NCBI GenBank assembly: GCA_964372115.1
Contig: CAYJPN010000003.1
Coordinates: forward strand, 166,462 to 230,461
From: CG2-30-36-16 sp964372115
Lineage (GTDB): Bacteria > Bacteroidota > Ignavibacteria > Ignavibacteriales > Ignavibacteriaceae
Length of the DNA: 64,000 bases
Reading direction: 5' to 3'
Shown here: one piece after another, positions 1 to 9,033 of the stretch
Layout: each line of letters starts with the position of its first letter
How positions within the stretch are numbered: the stretch's first letter is position 1
The notes under the pieces: model-generated
What the model was told of the DNA's origin: nothing
Databases searched by the model: none
The model's input: the letters and a program-made list of their open reading frames with translations, nothing else
Translations under genes and position numbers: made by a program

Positions 1-2256
1 AATTATTTCGCGCTAAATGCTGCCGGGGCTTATTCCGATGGTGTTCTTTATAATGACGACTGGGATGATGACTCGTGGGACGGCGTTTGGGAGGGAAAAG
101 TTGAACTAAACAATAGCGGCTGGACGGCAGAATTCAAAATCCCTTTTTCGCAGCTAAGATTTAAAGACGCAGACATAAATGAGTGGGGGATAAACTTCAG
201 CAGATTTATTGCCCGGAGAAATGAAAGAGACTATTACGTTTACGTACCAAAAAACGAAAGCGGTTTTGTTTCTCACTTTGTTTCTTTAACCGGGATGGAA
301 AATATAAAACCCGGTTCGCAGCTTGAAATTCTTCCCTACATTACAAGCAAAGCCGAATACACACACCCCGCAGCGAACAATCCATTTAATGATGGTTCTA
401 AATATTTGCCCGGTTTTGGAGCGGATATTAAAATGGGAATCGGTTCTAACTTAACGCTAAATGCTACTATTAATCCCGATTTCGGACAGGTAGAAATAGA
501 CCCTGCCGTTATTAATTTAAGCGATGTTGAAACATATTATTCTGAAAAAAGACCATTTTTTATTGAAGGTTCGAGCATTTTTAATTTTGGACAAGGCGGC
601 GCACGCAGCTATTGGGGTTTTAACTGGAGCAATCCAAATTTCTTTTACAGCCGCCGTATTGGTAAAGTGCCCGAAGGCAGTTTGCCCGATTATGACTACA
701 CAGATTATCCATCAGGCACTCATATTCTTGGGGCCGCAAAGCTTTCGGGTAAGTTAAATGGTAACTGGAATATTGGAACCATACAAGCCGTAACAAAACG
801 TGAGTATGCCGAATATGAGTACAACGGAAACAGATTTGAGTCAGAAGTTGAACCGCTTAGTTATTACGGGGTTTTCAGAGTTCAAAAAGAGTTTAATGAG
901 GGATTTCAAGGTCTCGGTTTTATGTCTACTGTTACGCAGCGGGCATTCAAAGATGACAGACTTCGTTCGGAAATAAACAACGGGGCATACACCTTTGGTT
1001 TGGATGGCTGGACTTTTCTCGATTCTTCAAAAACCTGGGTGTTTACAGGTTGGGCAGGTGCATCGCGTGTTGCCGGAACTTCGGAAAGAATTACATCTCT
1101 GCAGAGGAGTTCGCGCCGTTACTTCCAGCGACCGGATGCAAAAAATTATAGTGTAGACAGCAGTGCAACTTCGTTGAACGGATATGCCATGAGGTTTTAT
1201 ATAAACCGGCAAAAAGGTAACTTTTTTATGAATACCGCTTTCGGAATGGTTTCACCGGGTTTTGAAATTAATGATCTCGGTTTTATCTGGCGCGCAGATC
1301 AAATAAATGCGCATGCAGGCGCAGGGTACGCATGGAAAGATCCGACAGATTTTTATCGGTATATTGAACTCGGCGGCGCGTTTTTCCGTACTTATGATTT
1401 TGATGGAAATATCAACTCACAAGGATTTTTCCATTTCGGAAATTTTCAGTTTTTAAATTACTACAGTGCCAATTGGAATCTTGCTTATAATCCGCAGACA
1501 ATTAGTAACCGCAGAACAAGAGGCGGTCCTTTAACAATTACACCCCAAGGGTACCAGGTAAACTTAAACATAGACAGCGACAGCCGAAAAGATATTGTTG
1601 CCGGTGTTTACGGGTTTGTTTATCAATCGCAGGATACGCGAAATTTTGAAGTTGGCACCAATATAGAAATTAAACCGGCTTCAAATGTTTCTATCAGCTT
1701 TAGCCCGTTTTATTCGTTCGATAAAGAAAACACGCAATGGGTTACCTCGCAGGATGATCCGTTAGCTGCAAATACTTTTGGTAAAAGATATGTATTTGCC
1801 GAAATGAACCAATCAACTGTTGGAGCCGGTATTAGATTAAACTGGATATTTAACCCGAGGTTAAGTTTGCAGCTTTATGTGCAGCCGCTTATTTCATCCG
1901 GCGATTATTACCACTTCAAGGAATTAAAAAGAGGTTCGAGTTATGATTTTCTTGTTTACGGAGAAGAAGGCTCAACTTTTAACGAGACTGATTATACCGC
2001 CGATCCTGATGGCAGTGGTCCTGCCGGAACAGTTGATGTTGGCAACCCTGATTTTAATTTCAAATCGCTTCGCGGCAACGCGGTTTTAAGATGGGAATAT
2101 TTACCCGGTTCGGTTTTATATCTTGTGTGGACTCAAACCCGTTCCGATTATGAAGAAATGGGTGAGTTTCAATTTTCTAAAAACTTTAACCGCTTGATGG
2201 ATCAGAAACCCGATAATATTTTTATGGTAAAGTTTACTTATTGGTTTAATATGTAA
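1..2256 (+). CDS. DUF5916 domain protein, 3' part (CBM9-like plus beta-barrel), 5' end outside window
   Basis: The reading frame is open from base 1, so the gene starts upstream and about 751 codons are visible. The first ~95 codons end an N-terminal CBM9/DOMON-like beta-sandwich (motif WTAEFKIPFSQLRF), of the kind that binds sugars or haem. The rest matches the DUF5916 family: many aromatic, alternating beta strands ending in an aromatic residue near the terminus (KFTYWFNM), as expected of an outer-membrane beta-barrel. The family is common in Bacteroidota and related phyla and its function is unknown; outer-membrane location is inferred. The ATG at 295 is internal and is not the start. A hairpin terminator follows the stop codon. 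No co-directional partner is visible. Confidence 0.85.
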   Translation, partial: NYFALNAAGAYSDGVLYNDDWDDDSWDGVWEGKVELNNSGWTAEFKIPFSQLRFKDADINEWGINFSRFIARRNERDYYVYVPKNESGFVSHFVSLTGMENIKPGSQLEILPYITSKAEYTHPAANNPFNDGSKYLPGFGADIKMGIGSNLTLNATINPDFGQVEIDPAVINLSDVETYYSEKRPFFIEGSSIFNFGQGGARSYWGFNWSNPNFFYSRRIGKVPEGSLPDYDYTDYPSGTHILGAAKLSGKLNGNWNIGTIQAVTKREYAEYEYNGNRFESEVEPLSYYGVFRVQKEFNEGFQGLGFMSTVTQRAFKDDRLRSEINNGAYTFGLDGWTFLDSSKTWVFTGWAGASRVAGTSERITSLQRSSRRYFQRPDAKNYSVDSSATSLNGYAMRFYINRQKGNFFMNTAFGMVSPGFEINDLGFIWRADQINAHAGAGYAWKDPTDFYRYIELGGAFFRTYDFDGNINSQGFFHFGNFQFLNYYSANWNLAYNPQTISNRRTRGGPLTITPQGYQVNLNIDSDSRKDIVAGVYGFVYQSQDTRNFEVGTNIEIKPASNVSISFSPFYSFDKENTQWVTSQDDPLAANTFGKRYVFAEMNQSTVGAGIRLNWIFNPRLSLQLYVQPLISSGDYYHFKELKRGSSYDFLVYGEEGSTFNETDYTADPDGSGPAGTVDVGNPDFNFKSLRGNAVLRWEYLPGSVLYLVWTQTRSDYEEMGEFQFSKNFNRLMDQKPDNIFMVKFTYWFNM

Positions 2257-2267
2257 TCCGAAAAACG

Positions 2268-2323
2268 AGAGAAATAGAAGGAGAAAAGGTAGTACAGTGC
2301 AGATATCTCCTTCTATTTTTCTC
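2268..2323 (+). terminator. Rho-independent-type terminator after the DUF5916 gene
   Basis: A 15-bp inverted repeat (arms about 2270-2284 and 2306-2320, AGAAATAGAAGGAGA and its near-perfect complement) starts 13 bases after the stop codon. The descending arm runs into a T-rich stretch. It would end transcription from the left. Confidence 0.65.
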
Positions 2324-2404
2324 CTTTGGCTTGCGGCAAAAAAAATATCAGCTAAAGCGGTATACAAATAATTCAAGCACCGGAACATTTATAATGGATT
2401 TTTA

Positions 2405-3073
2405 TTAATCCTTCAGCAGCGCAAGGTGTCTTATATCCCGGCATTCCAATACTTTTTTATTCGAACCGATCAATACAACATTAATCATTGCCTTTCCAAT
2501 TTCATCAAGAGCGACAACAAACTTTGGGAAAACAGTTTTTATTATCGGATAAAATGGAGCAAACAATTTGTAAATTTTATAACTGTTTGTTAAACCCTTA
2601 ATAGGTTGAATAAATCCCGGGCGGAACATGTATGTTGCGGCAAACGGAAGCTTTAATAAATCATTTTCAGTTTTCCCTTTTACACGTGCCCACATGGTTC
2701 TCCCTTTTTCAGTGCTGTCCGTACCAAGACCGGAAACATAACAGAACGTCATTTCCGGGTTAAGTTTTAGAAGCGCATTGGCAAAATTCAGTGTTAAATC
2801 GTGAGTAATACTTTTATACGCATCTTCTTTTTTACCGACAGAAGAAACACCCGCGCAAAAGAAGCATGAATTATACCCGGCAATATGTTCTTCAATCCCA
2901 GATAAATCAAAAAAATCTTTATGAATTATTTCTTTCAGCCTGCTGTGTTTCACTCCGCACGGTTTTCTATTAATAACGAGAACTGATTCCACTCGTGGAT
3001 GTTGAAGGCACTCGTGCAGAACACCTTCTCCCACCATGCCGGTAGCGCCGGTAATGATAGCTTTTATTTTCAT
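2405..3073 (-). CDS. NAD(P)-binding epimerase/oxidoreductase-like protein
   Basis: A 222-residue Rossmann-fold protein of the NAD(P)H-binding/NmrA-like epimerase group. The dinucleotide motif TGATGMVGEGV lies at about residues 8-18, and FCAGVSSVG and YVSGLGTDSTEKG match the second half of the fold. The substrate is unknown. I chose the ATG at 3073 because AAGAGA lies 7 bases upstream; an in-frame TTG at 3094 would add seven residues without a ribosome binding site. It is the last gene of a five-gene minus-strand set headed by a TetR regulator and is probably cytoplasmic. A role in detoxification or lipid-type metabolism is inference from neighbours only. Confidence 0.8.
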   Translation of the reverse strand: MKIKAIITGATGMVGEGVLHECLQHPRVESVLVINRKPCGVKHSRLKEIIHKDFFDLSGIEEHIAGYNSCFFCAGVSSVGKKEDAYKSITHDLTLNFANALLKLNPEMTFCYVSGLGTDSTEKGRTMWARVKGKTENDLLKLPFAATYMFRPGFIQPIKGLTNSYKIYKLFAPFYPIIKTVFPKFVVALDEIGKAMINVVLIGSNKKVLECRDIRHLALLKD

Positions 3074-3150
3074 AATTTTCTCTTGATAATTCAAATAATA
3101 ACTTTAGAGGAGCCCTTTAGTTTTATTCAGATAAAAATTTTTCTATTTAT

Positions 3151-3444
3151 TCAAATCTTTTCTTTTATTCTCATCAGTAATAGCGGTGAATTGTTTCTGT
3201 AACTTTTTTCTATTTTTGTAAAAGTGGGAGCCCGTTTGTTGACCAATAAAAAATGCGCCGACCAGAAAATATAAGTATAAAAAGAAAAACCAATTTCACC
3301 GAAAATGCGCAAAAGAATTATAATTGGGACTGGGATATGAACTGCCCAAAACCACTGCAGCGAAAAATTTTTAACACCAGCCCTCCAATAACCGGAGGGA
3401 ATATTAATAAAAAAAACGGCTAAGGTTATAATCGTTAGATTCAT
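3151..3444 (-). CDS. Small conserved membrane protein, unknown function
   Basis: A 97-residue protein with about three hydrophobic segments: an N-terminal helix, a middle helix rich in Ile, Val and Pro (HIPVPIIILLRIFG), and FSFYTYIFWSAHFLL. A short basic tail follows. The motif SGYWRAGVKNFSLQWF between the first two helices looks like a conserved family signature, but I cannot name the family. The start is ATG, preceded by an A-rich tract instead of a clear Shine-Dalgarno. It lies 16 bases after the SDR gene and is probably co-transcribed with it. Confidence 0.65.
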   Translation of the reverse strand: MNLTIITLAVFFINIPSGYWRAGVKNFSLQWFWAVHIPVPIIILLRIFGEIGFSFYTYIFWSAHFLLVNKRAPTFTKIEKSYRNNSPLLLMRIKEKI

Positions 3445-3470
3445 TTTTAATTTTTAATTTTTAATTTTTA
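3443..3470. repeat. Heptanucleotide tandem repeat ATTTTTA x4
   Basis: Four perfect copies of ATTTTTA (TAAAAAT on the minus strand) fill the gap between the SDR stop codon and the start of the small membrane protein, just where its ribosome binding site would be. The same word recurs inside the signal-peptide codons of the three beta-helix genes near 30460, 34300 and 40500. Confidence 0.85.
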
Positions 3471-4372
3471 ATTCTAAATCTTATTCCGGTTAACTGCTCA
3501 GAAACTTCCCACAATTTTGCGGCAATATTCTTATCGTGCGATAATTTATTCGACTCAACTTTTGTCGGATAACCACGCCATTCCTGCCAGCCATTCGGAC
3601 CAAAATAATCTCCGTTCTTAGCGGTTTCGTCAATGGCTGCTCTAAGAGTCGGCAGCGCGCCTTGCCAGGTTTTCATAGCGAAAAATCCATTCATGAATAC
3701 AAATAATTTGCTATGCCGTTGAAGATCGGTTGCTGTCCATCCCGGATGAGCCGCTGTAACTTTCACATTGGTTTTGCTATTCGCAAGTCTTCTTTGCAAT
3801 TCATAAGTAAAATAAAGATTTGAAATTTTGCTGTCTCCGTATGCGCGCCACGCTTTGTATTTTCTCTTTTCCCAATTCAAATCGGCGAAATTTAGATTGC
3901 CATATTTATGCGCGTTACTAGCAACATTAACTATTCGCGAATCTTTTGTGTTTTTTAATAGATCGATTAATAAACCGGTTAAAGCGAAATGACCGAGATG
4001 GTTTGTCCCGAATTGTAATTCAAATCCATCTTCGGTTTTTTCGTACGGCGGAATCATTACTCCGGCGTTGTTGATTAACAAATCCAATTTATCATAGTGT
4101 ATTTTGAAAGCGTTGACGAAGGAGCGAATAGATTTCAAATTTGCCAAATCCAACTCCATAACTTGCACGTCGGAATTTTTGTACTGTGCCTTGATTTTAT
4201 TAAGAGCATTCTTCCCTTTTTCCAAATTTCTTACCGCAATTATCACAGTTGCATTTTTACTTGCAAGTACACGGGCGGCTTCAAAACCAATTCCGCTGCT
4301 TGAACCTGTTACGATTATGACTTTTCCGTTTTGATCCGGAATGTTTTCCGTATCCCATTTTTGTTGTGCCAT
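3461..4372 (-). CDS. Short-chain dehydrogenase/reductase
   Basis: A 303-residue classical SDR. Visible motifs are TGSSSGIG (about residues 21-28, NADP binding), NNAG (about 103-106), the catalytic YGDSK (Tyr-x-x-x-Lys near 180) and HPGWTATD after it. The pattern most resembles retinol-dehydrogenase/WWOX-like SDRs acting on hydrophobic alcohols or ketones; the substrate is not determined. It begins with MAQQKWDTENIPDQNGK, a typical N-terminus for the group. It lies 42 bases after the metallo-hydrolase gene and 16 before the small membrane protein, in the TetR-headed set. Confidence 0.9.
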   Translation of the reverse strand: MAQQKWDTENIPDQNGKVIIVTGSSSGIGFEAARVLASKNATVIIAVRNLEKGKNALNKIKAQYKNSDVQVMELDLANLKSIRSFVNAFKIHYDKLDLLINNAGVMIPPYEKTEDGFELQFGTNHLGHFALTGLLIDLLKNTKDSRIVNVASNAHKYGNLNFADLNWEKRKYKAWRAYGDSKISNLYFTYELQRRLANSKTNVKVTAAHPGWTATDLQRHSKLFVFMNGFFAMKTWQGALPTLRAAIDETAKNGDYFGPNGWQEWRGYPTKVESNKLSHDKNIAAKLWEVSEQLTGIRFRIKN

Positions 4373-4414
4373 GTTAGTTCCTGCTTTATTTGATTTAATA
4401 TTTTTTCTGGTTAG

Positions 4415-5548
4415 TTATTTATTTGTCATTACTTCTTTCCACCATTTTTTAGTTGGAATATTTGAATCATTCACTGTTGTTTCACCAACAATTGGAGTCG
4501 CGGTTTTTACTTCTGCCAATTCCGCCGCTTTGCTCAAACGTTCCATCGGTTCGTACCATGAATGCAGTGAAAGATTGAACGTTCCCCAATGAATCGGGTG
4601 AAGAATTTTTCCTTTCAGATCGAGGTGCGCTTGCACTGTCTCCTCGGGATACATGTGAATATGGTGCCATTTTTCATTGTACGCGCCGCATTCGATGAAC
4701 GTCATATCAAAATGTCCATATTTATCGCCGATCTTTTTAAATCCATCAAAGTAACCCGAGTCGCCGGTGAAATAAATTTTATGATTTAGCGTTTTAACCA
4801 CAAATGAAGCCCATAAAGTCTCGTCGCGGTCGGTCAATCCGCGTCCCGAAAAATGTTGCGTCGGAGCAGCGGCAATCATAAAATTTTTGTCGATATAAAT
4901 TTCATCCCACCAATCAAGTTCAGTTATTTTTGCGCGGGGAACGCCCCACTCTTCAAGCTGAGGACCCACAGCAAGCGGAACTATAAATCTTTTTGTTCTT
5001 CCGTTCAATAATTGAATCGAATATTTGTTGAGGTGATCGTAGTGATTGTGGGAGATCAAAACCAGATCAATTTCCGGCAGCAACTCAACATTCAATGGAA
5101 CTTCGCCGTTAAATCTTGTTGGACCGAAAAACGAAACTTTTTTTTCAAAGACCGGATCAGTAATAATTTTGTATCCATCAATGTTAATCAAAAGTGAAGA
5201 ATGCCCAAGCCAAGTAGCGTTTAATTGATTTTTACCTTCGCTGCTGAATTTTGACAAATCGACTTGCTGCCGCGGGAGACTGTCATTTGGCGTCCGCTGA
5301 TCCCCGGTAAAAAGAAACTTCCATGCTGAACCAATAAATTCTCCGGCAGATGGTTGTTTCCATTCGACCTGGTTCACAAATTTTCCATCTATGTACTGTG
5401 GGGAATTTTTTATTTTATTCATTTTACTATCCTCTAAACTATATGTTGCTGACGAACAAGATTGATTGATAAACATTACTGCGGCGCTTATTAGCGATAG
5501 AATTACAAAATTTATTTTCATTATTTTTTTTACTTTTTTACTTATCAT
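4415..5548 (-). CDS. MBL-fold metallo-hydrolase lipoprotein (NAPE-PLD/UlaG-like)
   Basis: A 377-residue protein with a lipoprotein signal (hydrophobic stretch then NQSCSS, Cys about 31), so probably membrane anchored. The metal site is SHNHYDH (HxHxDH), followed by TGDSGYFDGF, HHIHMYPEE and HPIHWGTF, the full set of metallo-beta-lactamase ligands. The arrangement is closest to the N-acyl-phosphatidylethanolamine phospholipase D / UlaG-like branch; a phospholipid or ester substrate is likely but unproven. The ATG at 5548 has no strong Shine-Dalgarno, and an in-frame ATG at 5521 gives an equally good signal peptide. It is the first gene downstream of the TetR regulator, and a TetR-like palindrome lies in its promoter. 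Confidence 0.85.
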   Translation of the reverse strand: MISKKVKKIMKINFVILSLISAAVMFINQSCSSATYSLEDSKMNKIKNSPQYIDGKFVNQVEWKQPSAGEFIGSAWKFLFTGDQRTPNDSLPRQQVDLSKFSSEGKNQLNATWLGHSSLLINIDGYKIITDPVFEKKVSFFGPTRFNGEVPLNVELLPEIDLVLISHNHYDHLNKYSIQLLNGRTKRFIVPLAVGPQLEEWGVPRAKITELDWWDEIYIDKNFMIAAAPTQHFSGRGLTDRDETLWASFVVKTLNHKIYFTGDSGYFDGFKKIGDKYGHFDMTFIECGAYNEKWHHIHMYPEETVQAHLDLKGKILHPIHWGTFNLSLHSWYEPMERLSKAAELAEVKTATPIVGETTVNDSNIPTKKWWKEVMTNK

Positions 5549-5560
5549 ATGATTTCTATA

Positions 5561-5574
5561 AATGAATATTCATT
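5561..5574. promoter_or_regulatory. Operator-like palindrome in front of the metallo-hydrolase gene
   Basis: AATGAATATTCATT is a perfect 14-bp palindrome between the TetR stop codon and the metallo-hydrolase start. It has the same AATGAnnnnTCATT outline as the site at 6180-6193, so both are probably bound by the TetR protein encoded between them. Confidence 0.6.
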
Positions 5575-5594
5575 TAGTTACTAGATAAAAATTT

Positions 5595-6167
5595 TTAGAG
5601 TTTTATAGCGTCCCAAGCCAAGGTAAAGGCTTGTTCAATGTTATCTTTGGTTAAATCAAGAGACTTGCACAGTTTTGGATTTGACAATATCATCATCGGA
5701 TAAAAAACGAAAGCCGCAAGCATGTCATGGGGGACATTTTTAATCACTTTCTGCTCAATTCCTTTCTGCAAAACTAATAACATCGGTTCAAAGTGTTTTT
5801 CAACTTTCGCATAATCTACAAGATCGGAAAAAGGAGAACTTGAAAATTGATCGGCATATTGAAAATATTCTACGTTTTTCGAAACAAATTCAAAGCCATT
5901 CAGCCAAAAAGTTTTGAAAACATCCCTAAAAGGTTTGGAGTCGTCAAAGTTTTTTAGGAGCGCCGCACTCAATTTTTGTTTGATTTCCACATAAGTTGAA
6001 ACGAGAAGGTCTTCTTTATTCTTATAATAAATATAGATTGTTGCAGGTGAAACATTCGCTTCTTTTGCAATTTTTGCAACTGAACTGGAGACAAATCCAA
6101 TTTTATTAACGAGTTTAACCGTTGCTTGAATTATAGCTTCTTGTTTGAATTCATCTTTATTTCTCAT
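5595..6167 (-). CDS. TetR/AcrR family transcriptional regulator
   Basis: A 190-residue protein with an N-terminal TetR helix-turn-helix (about residues 9-55: TVKLVNKIGFVSSSVAKIAKEA, then NVSPATIYIYYKNKEDLL) and a helical C-terminal ligand and dimer domain. The ligand is unknown. It starts at ATG 6167 and is the first gene of the minus-strand set. Operator-like palindromes of one type sit just upstream of it (6180-6193) and between it and the next gene (5561-5574), consistent with autorepression and control of the downstream hydrolase and dehydrogenase genes. This is inference from motif placement. Confidence 0.9.
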   Translation of the reverse strand: MRNKDEFKQEAIIQATVKLVNKIGFVSSSVAKIAKEANVSPATIYIYYKNKEDLLVSTYVEIKQKLSAALLKNFDDSKPFRDVFKTFWLNGFEFVSKNVEYFQYADQFSSSPFSDLVDYAKVEKHFEPMLLVLQKGIEQKVIKNVPHDMLAAFVFYPMMILSNPKLCKSLDLTKDNIEQAFTLAWDAIKL

Positions 6168-6179
6168 AGTTCAAAAATA

Positions 6180-6193
6180 AATGATCGTTCATT
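6180..6193. promoter_or_regulatory. Operator-like palindrome upstream of the TetR gene
   Basis: AATGATCGTTCATT has 5-bp arms AATGA/TCATT around TCGT and lies 13 bases before the TetR start codon. The arms and spacing match the site at 5561-5574. Confidence 0.6.
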
Positions 6194-6467
6194 AATTGTC
6201 AAGTTTTTATTATTAAAACATGAAAAACCATAATTTAGATTTCCGAACTATTTTCCCCACCGTTGGCTTTTAACAAAACGTGTAAATTTATACAAATGTA
6301 AAAATAGGAAACGTACGTTTTCTAAAATGTGATTAAAATATTTTTTAGTCGACTTCTTTTGCTGCAATAACTTATATTTGAAGTAAGATATACAAATACT
6401 TTTTATTCATAAAATTGAATTGGAATTACTTTTAAATCGAATTGATAATTTAAAAGAATAATCAATT

Positions 6468-7256
6468 ATGAAAGCAGAAAAAGAAAAACTTTTAAAGCTC
6501 GCGGCAAATCCAAATAATATTGCAGGTATTTACAATTACTGCGATAACTGGTGTGAAAACTGCGCTTTCACAAAACGCTGTTTCCAATTTTTGATGAATA
6601 AAGAAGACGTATCAACCGACAACAATTTTTCAAATAAAGAAAAATTGTGGGACGATATAAAGAACTCTTTAAACATGGCGGTTGAATTAATTGATGATTT
6701 GGCAGAACAAATGAAAATCGATTTAAATGATTCAAACCATGAGGAGTACAAAAACCATCACAGAAAAAAAAATGAAGAATTGATAAAAAACCCTTTGGTA
6801 ACAAGAGGGTTTATGTATTCCCGTCTTGTTCAAAAATGGTTTGATAAAAACAACTATTTGTTTTTGGATAAAGGAAGGGAGATGGAAAAATTTGCTTCAT
6901 TTGGGTTTGATAAAAAAAGTGTTGAAGATCATTTGTATAAACTTCAGGACATTTTAGAAAATATTTTTCGTTATCAGTATTTTATTCCTGCAAAGATATC
7001 GCGTGCAGTGGGGGCGATAGATATTGAAATTGAAAACCCGCAAAAGAATTTACCAAAAGATTCGGATGGTTCGGCAAAAATTGCTTTAATTACTATTCAT
7101 AAATCTATTGATGCCTGGGCGGAGTTGAATAAAATATTTCCCCAAAAGGAAGATGAGATTCTCGAAATATTAGTTTTATTAAAAAAATTGTTAAATGAAA
7201 CAAACAAAATATTTCCGAATGCAATGTCGTTTATTCGTCCGGGTTTCGACGAGTAA
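6468..7256 (+). CDS. Conserved hypothetical protein with N-terminal Cys cluster
   Basis: A 262-residue soluble protein with no signal peptide. Residues about 26-41 hold four cysteines in the pattern C-x3-WC-x2-C-x5-C (CDNWCENC then KRC), which looks like a metal or Fe-S site. The rest is mainly alpha-helical and charged, with AKISRAVGAIDIE in the middle and a C-terminal IFPNAMSFIRPGFDE. I believe similar C-D-x-W-C-E-x-C proteins occur in other Bacteroidota, but no function is known to me. It stands alone on the plus strand between two minus-strand units. A TATATTTG element at 6373-6380 could be its -7 box. Confidence 0.7.
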   Translation: MKAEKEKLLKLAANPNNIAGIYNYCDNWCENCAFTKRCFQFLMNKEDVSTDNNFSNKEKLWDDIKNSLNMAVELIDDLAEQMKIDLNDSNHEEYKNHHRKKNEELIKNPLVTRGFMYSRLVQKWFDKNNYLFLDKGREMEKFASFGFDKKSVEDHLYKLQDILENIFRYQYFIPAKISRAVGAIDIEIENPQKNLPKDSDGSAKIALITIHKSIDAWAELNKIFPQKEDEILEILVLLKKLLNETNKIFPNAMSFIRPGFDE

Positions 7257-7341
7257 TTGCCGCAATTTTAATATTGATGTTACTTGTTTACTTCTTCATA
7301 AAAAATTACCCTGCTTCTCATACTGTTTCTAAACAATATTT

Positions 7342-9033
7342 TTACTTATGCATCGAAATCAATTTATTTTTCGCGCCGGCAACTTGCTGAAAAACGCGCA
7401 TGATGTTGCCGCCAAGAATTTTACCAATTTCTTCCTGCGTATAACCACGGTTAAATAACTCCAAAGTCAGATTCGGATATTTCGAAATATCTTCAAGTCC
7501 AACAACGGTATTATTTCCAATCCCATCGAAATCGGAACCAACAGCCACGTGATCAATTCCAACAAGATTAACTATATAATCGATATGATCCACAACTTTT
7601 GAAACCCCTACAGAACCATTACTCGCAAGAAACGGCGGATAAAAAACAATACCCACCACACCACCGCTATTAGCTATCGCTGTTATTTGATTGTCATACA
7701 AATTTCTATAATGATTCCTAAGTGCGCGGGCGCCGGAATGTGTTGCAATAATAGGGTTAGTAGTAATGCTTAAAATATCTTCAATTGTTCTTATCCCCGT
7801 ATGGGAAACATCAATCATTACGCCGAGAGAATCGAGTGTACGGATTACTGTCCTGCCAAATTCACTCAACCCCACGGTTGTAGAACGTGAGTCTTGTGCT
7901 GAGACAGCCCACGCGGTGCTATTATTCCACGTAATTGTTAAATACCGCATACCGGCGTTGTAAAGAGAAATTAATTTTCCAAGATCATCCTCAATTGCGT
8001 GTCCCCCCTCAACCGCAAGAATGGCGGCAATTTTGTTTTGATTATTTAAAGCAGCAACTTCATCGGCTGTTCTTGCCTGCCCGATTTTTGTAGAGTCAAG
8101 CGATAGTTCTGAATAAAAACGATTAACCATAGACATCGCATAATTAAATGCGTCAGTTCCATGTGAGGAGGGATCTACCCATACCGCAAAAAATTGCGCA
8201 TCAACCCCGCCGAGATTCATCCTTGGAATATCTGTATGATTATATGTATGAAAATCTGTTATGTGATATGCCGTATCCTGCATAATTATCTCAAGTATAT
8301 CGTTGTGCAAATCAACAAGCCTGCAGTACGAATGAATTGTTTCAATCGAAAATTCGAAATGAGTATCACCGGAAATTGTGGTATCAACCACGAACGGCAT
8401 GTATGCAAATTTTGAAGTGCGTATCCGAACATCGATTGTATTAGTGATTTTATTTATATTCTTACTGCTTTGCGCCGTTCCATTACCAGCATAAAATCTT
8501 GATAACCCGGAACCAAAACCTCCATCAAGTAAAATCATTTTTTTTGTAAAAGATTTTTCTTTGGTTTTTACATTAAAAAAGTAAACTCCGGCGCTGCCCC
8601 GTGCTTTCCAATCAATTGAATAATAACCAGTGGTTAAATACTCCTGGTAACTATCAACTATTTCTCCAAGTGTATTAAAAATTGTCACTTTAACATTGCC
8701 CGACTGTGGTACGGTTAAATTAATTTTTGTAGACGGATTAAAAGGGTTGGGGAAATTTTGAGAAACAAAAAAATCGCCAGGGGAAGAAGCAGGTTGCGAA
8801 AACGACGTTACGGAAAAATTATACTGCCAGTTGCCATCAGCATCTGTATAAGTCGAATCAGAAATTCCGTTTAATGCATCACTGATATATACAGTTACCG
8901 AAGGCAAATTTTCCCCGGTAACCTTATCGGTAATATTACCGTCAAAATGTATAAAACTGTTTTGAGCTAAAGTAATTGCAGGTAATAAAAAAAGAATGGT
9001 ACAGATTGAAATAGAGTAGGAAAGGCGCTTCAT
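7342..9033 (-). CDS. Secreted membrane dipeptidase (peptidase M19) with internal T9SS-type domain
   Basis: A 563-residue secreted protein in four parts. A signal peptide (to about 23) is followed by a carboxypeptidase-regulatory-like beta domain (about 25-75), a T9SS sorting-type domain (about 88-170, starting NFPNPFNPSTKI and ending FTKKMILLDGG), and an M19 dipeptidase domain (about 235-550). M19 zinc ligands are visible: HND at the start of the barrel, EGGHAIED, DVSHTG, THSGARAL and GSDFDGI. M19 enzymes cleave dipeptides with relaxed specificity, including D-amino acids. The sorting-type domain is normally C-terminal; here it lies in the middle and the protein ends with the catalytic domain. 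It is monocistronic. Confidence 0.88.
   Translation of the reverse strand: MKRLSYSISICTILFLLPAITLAQNSFIHFDGNITDKVTGENLPSVTVYISDALNGISDSTYTDADGNWQYNFSVTSFSQPASSPGDFFVSQNFPNPFNPSTKINLTVPQSGNVKVTIFNTLGEIVDSYQEYLTTGYYSIDWKARGSAGVYFFNVKTKEKSFTKKMILLDGGFGSGLSRFYAGNGTAQSSKNINKITNTIDVRIRTSKFAYMPFVVDTTISGDTHFEFSIETIHSYCRLVDLHNDILEIIMQDTAYHITDFHTYNHTDIPRMNLGGVDAQFFAVWVDPSSHGTDAFNYAMSMVNRFYSELSLDSTKIGQARTADEVAALNNQNKIAAILAVEGGHAIEDDLGKLISLYNAGMRYLTITWNNSTAWAVSAQDSRSTTVGLSEFGRTVIRTLDSLGVMIDVSHTGIRTIEDILSITTNPIIATHSGARALRNHYRNLYDNQITAIANSGGVVGIVFYPPFLASNGSVGVSKVVDHIDYIVNLVGIDHVAVGSDFDGIGNNTVVGLEDISKYPNLTLELFNRGYTQEEIGKILGGNIMRVFQQVAGAKNKLISMHK

Noticed and set aside
2116..2388. 90-codon minus-strand frame over the end of the DUF5916 gene
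   Set aside because: Shadow of the plus-strand gene and its terminator hairpin.
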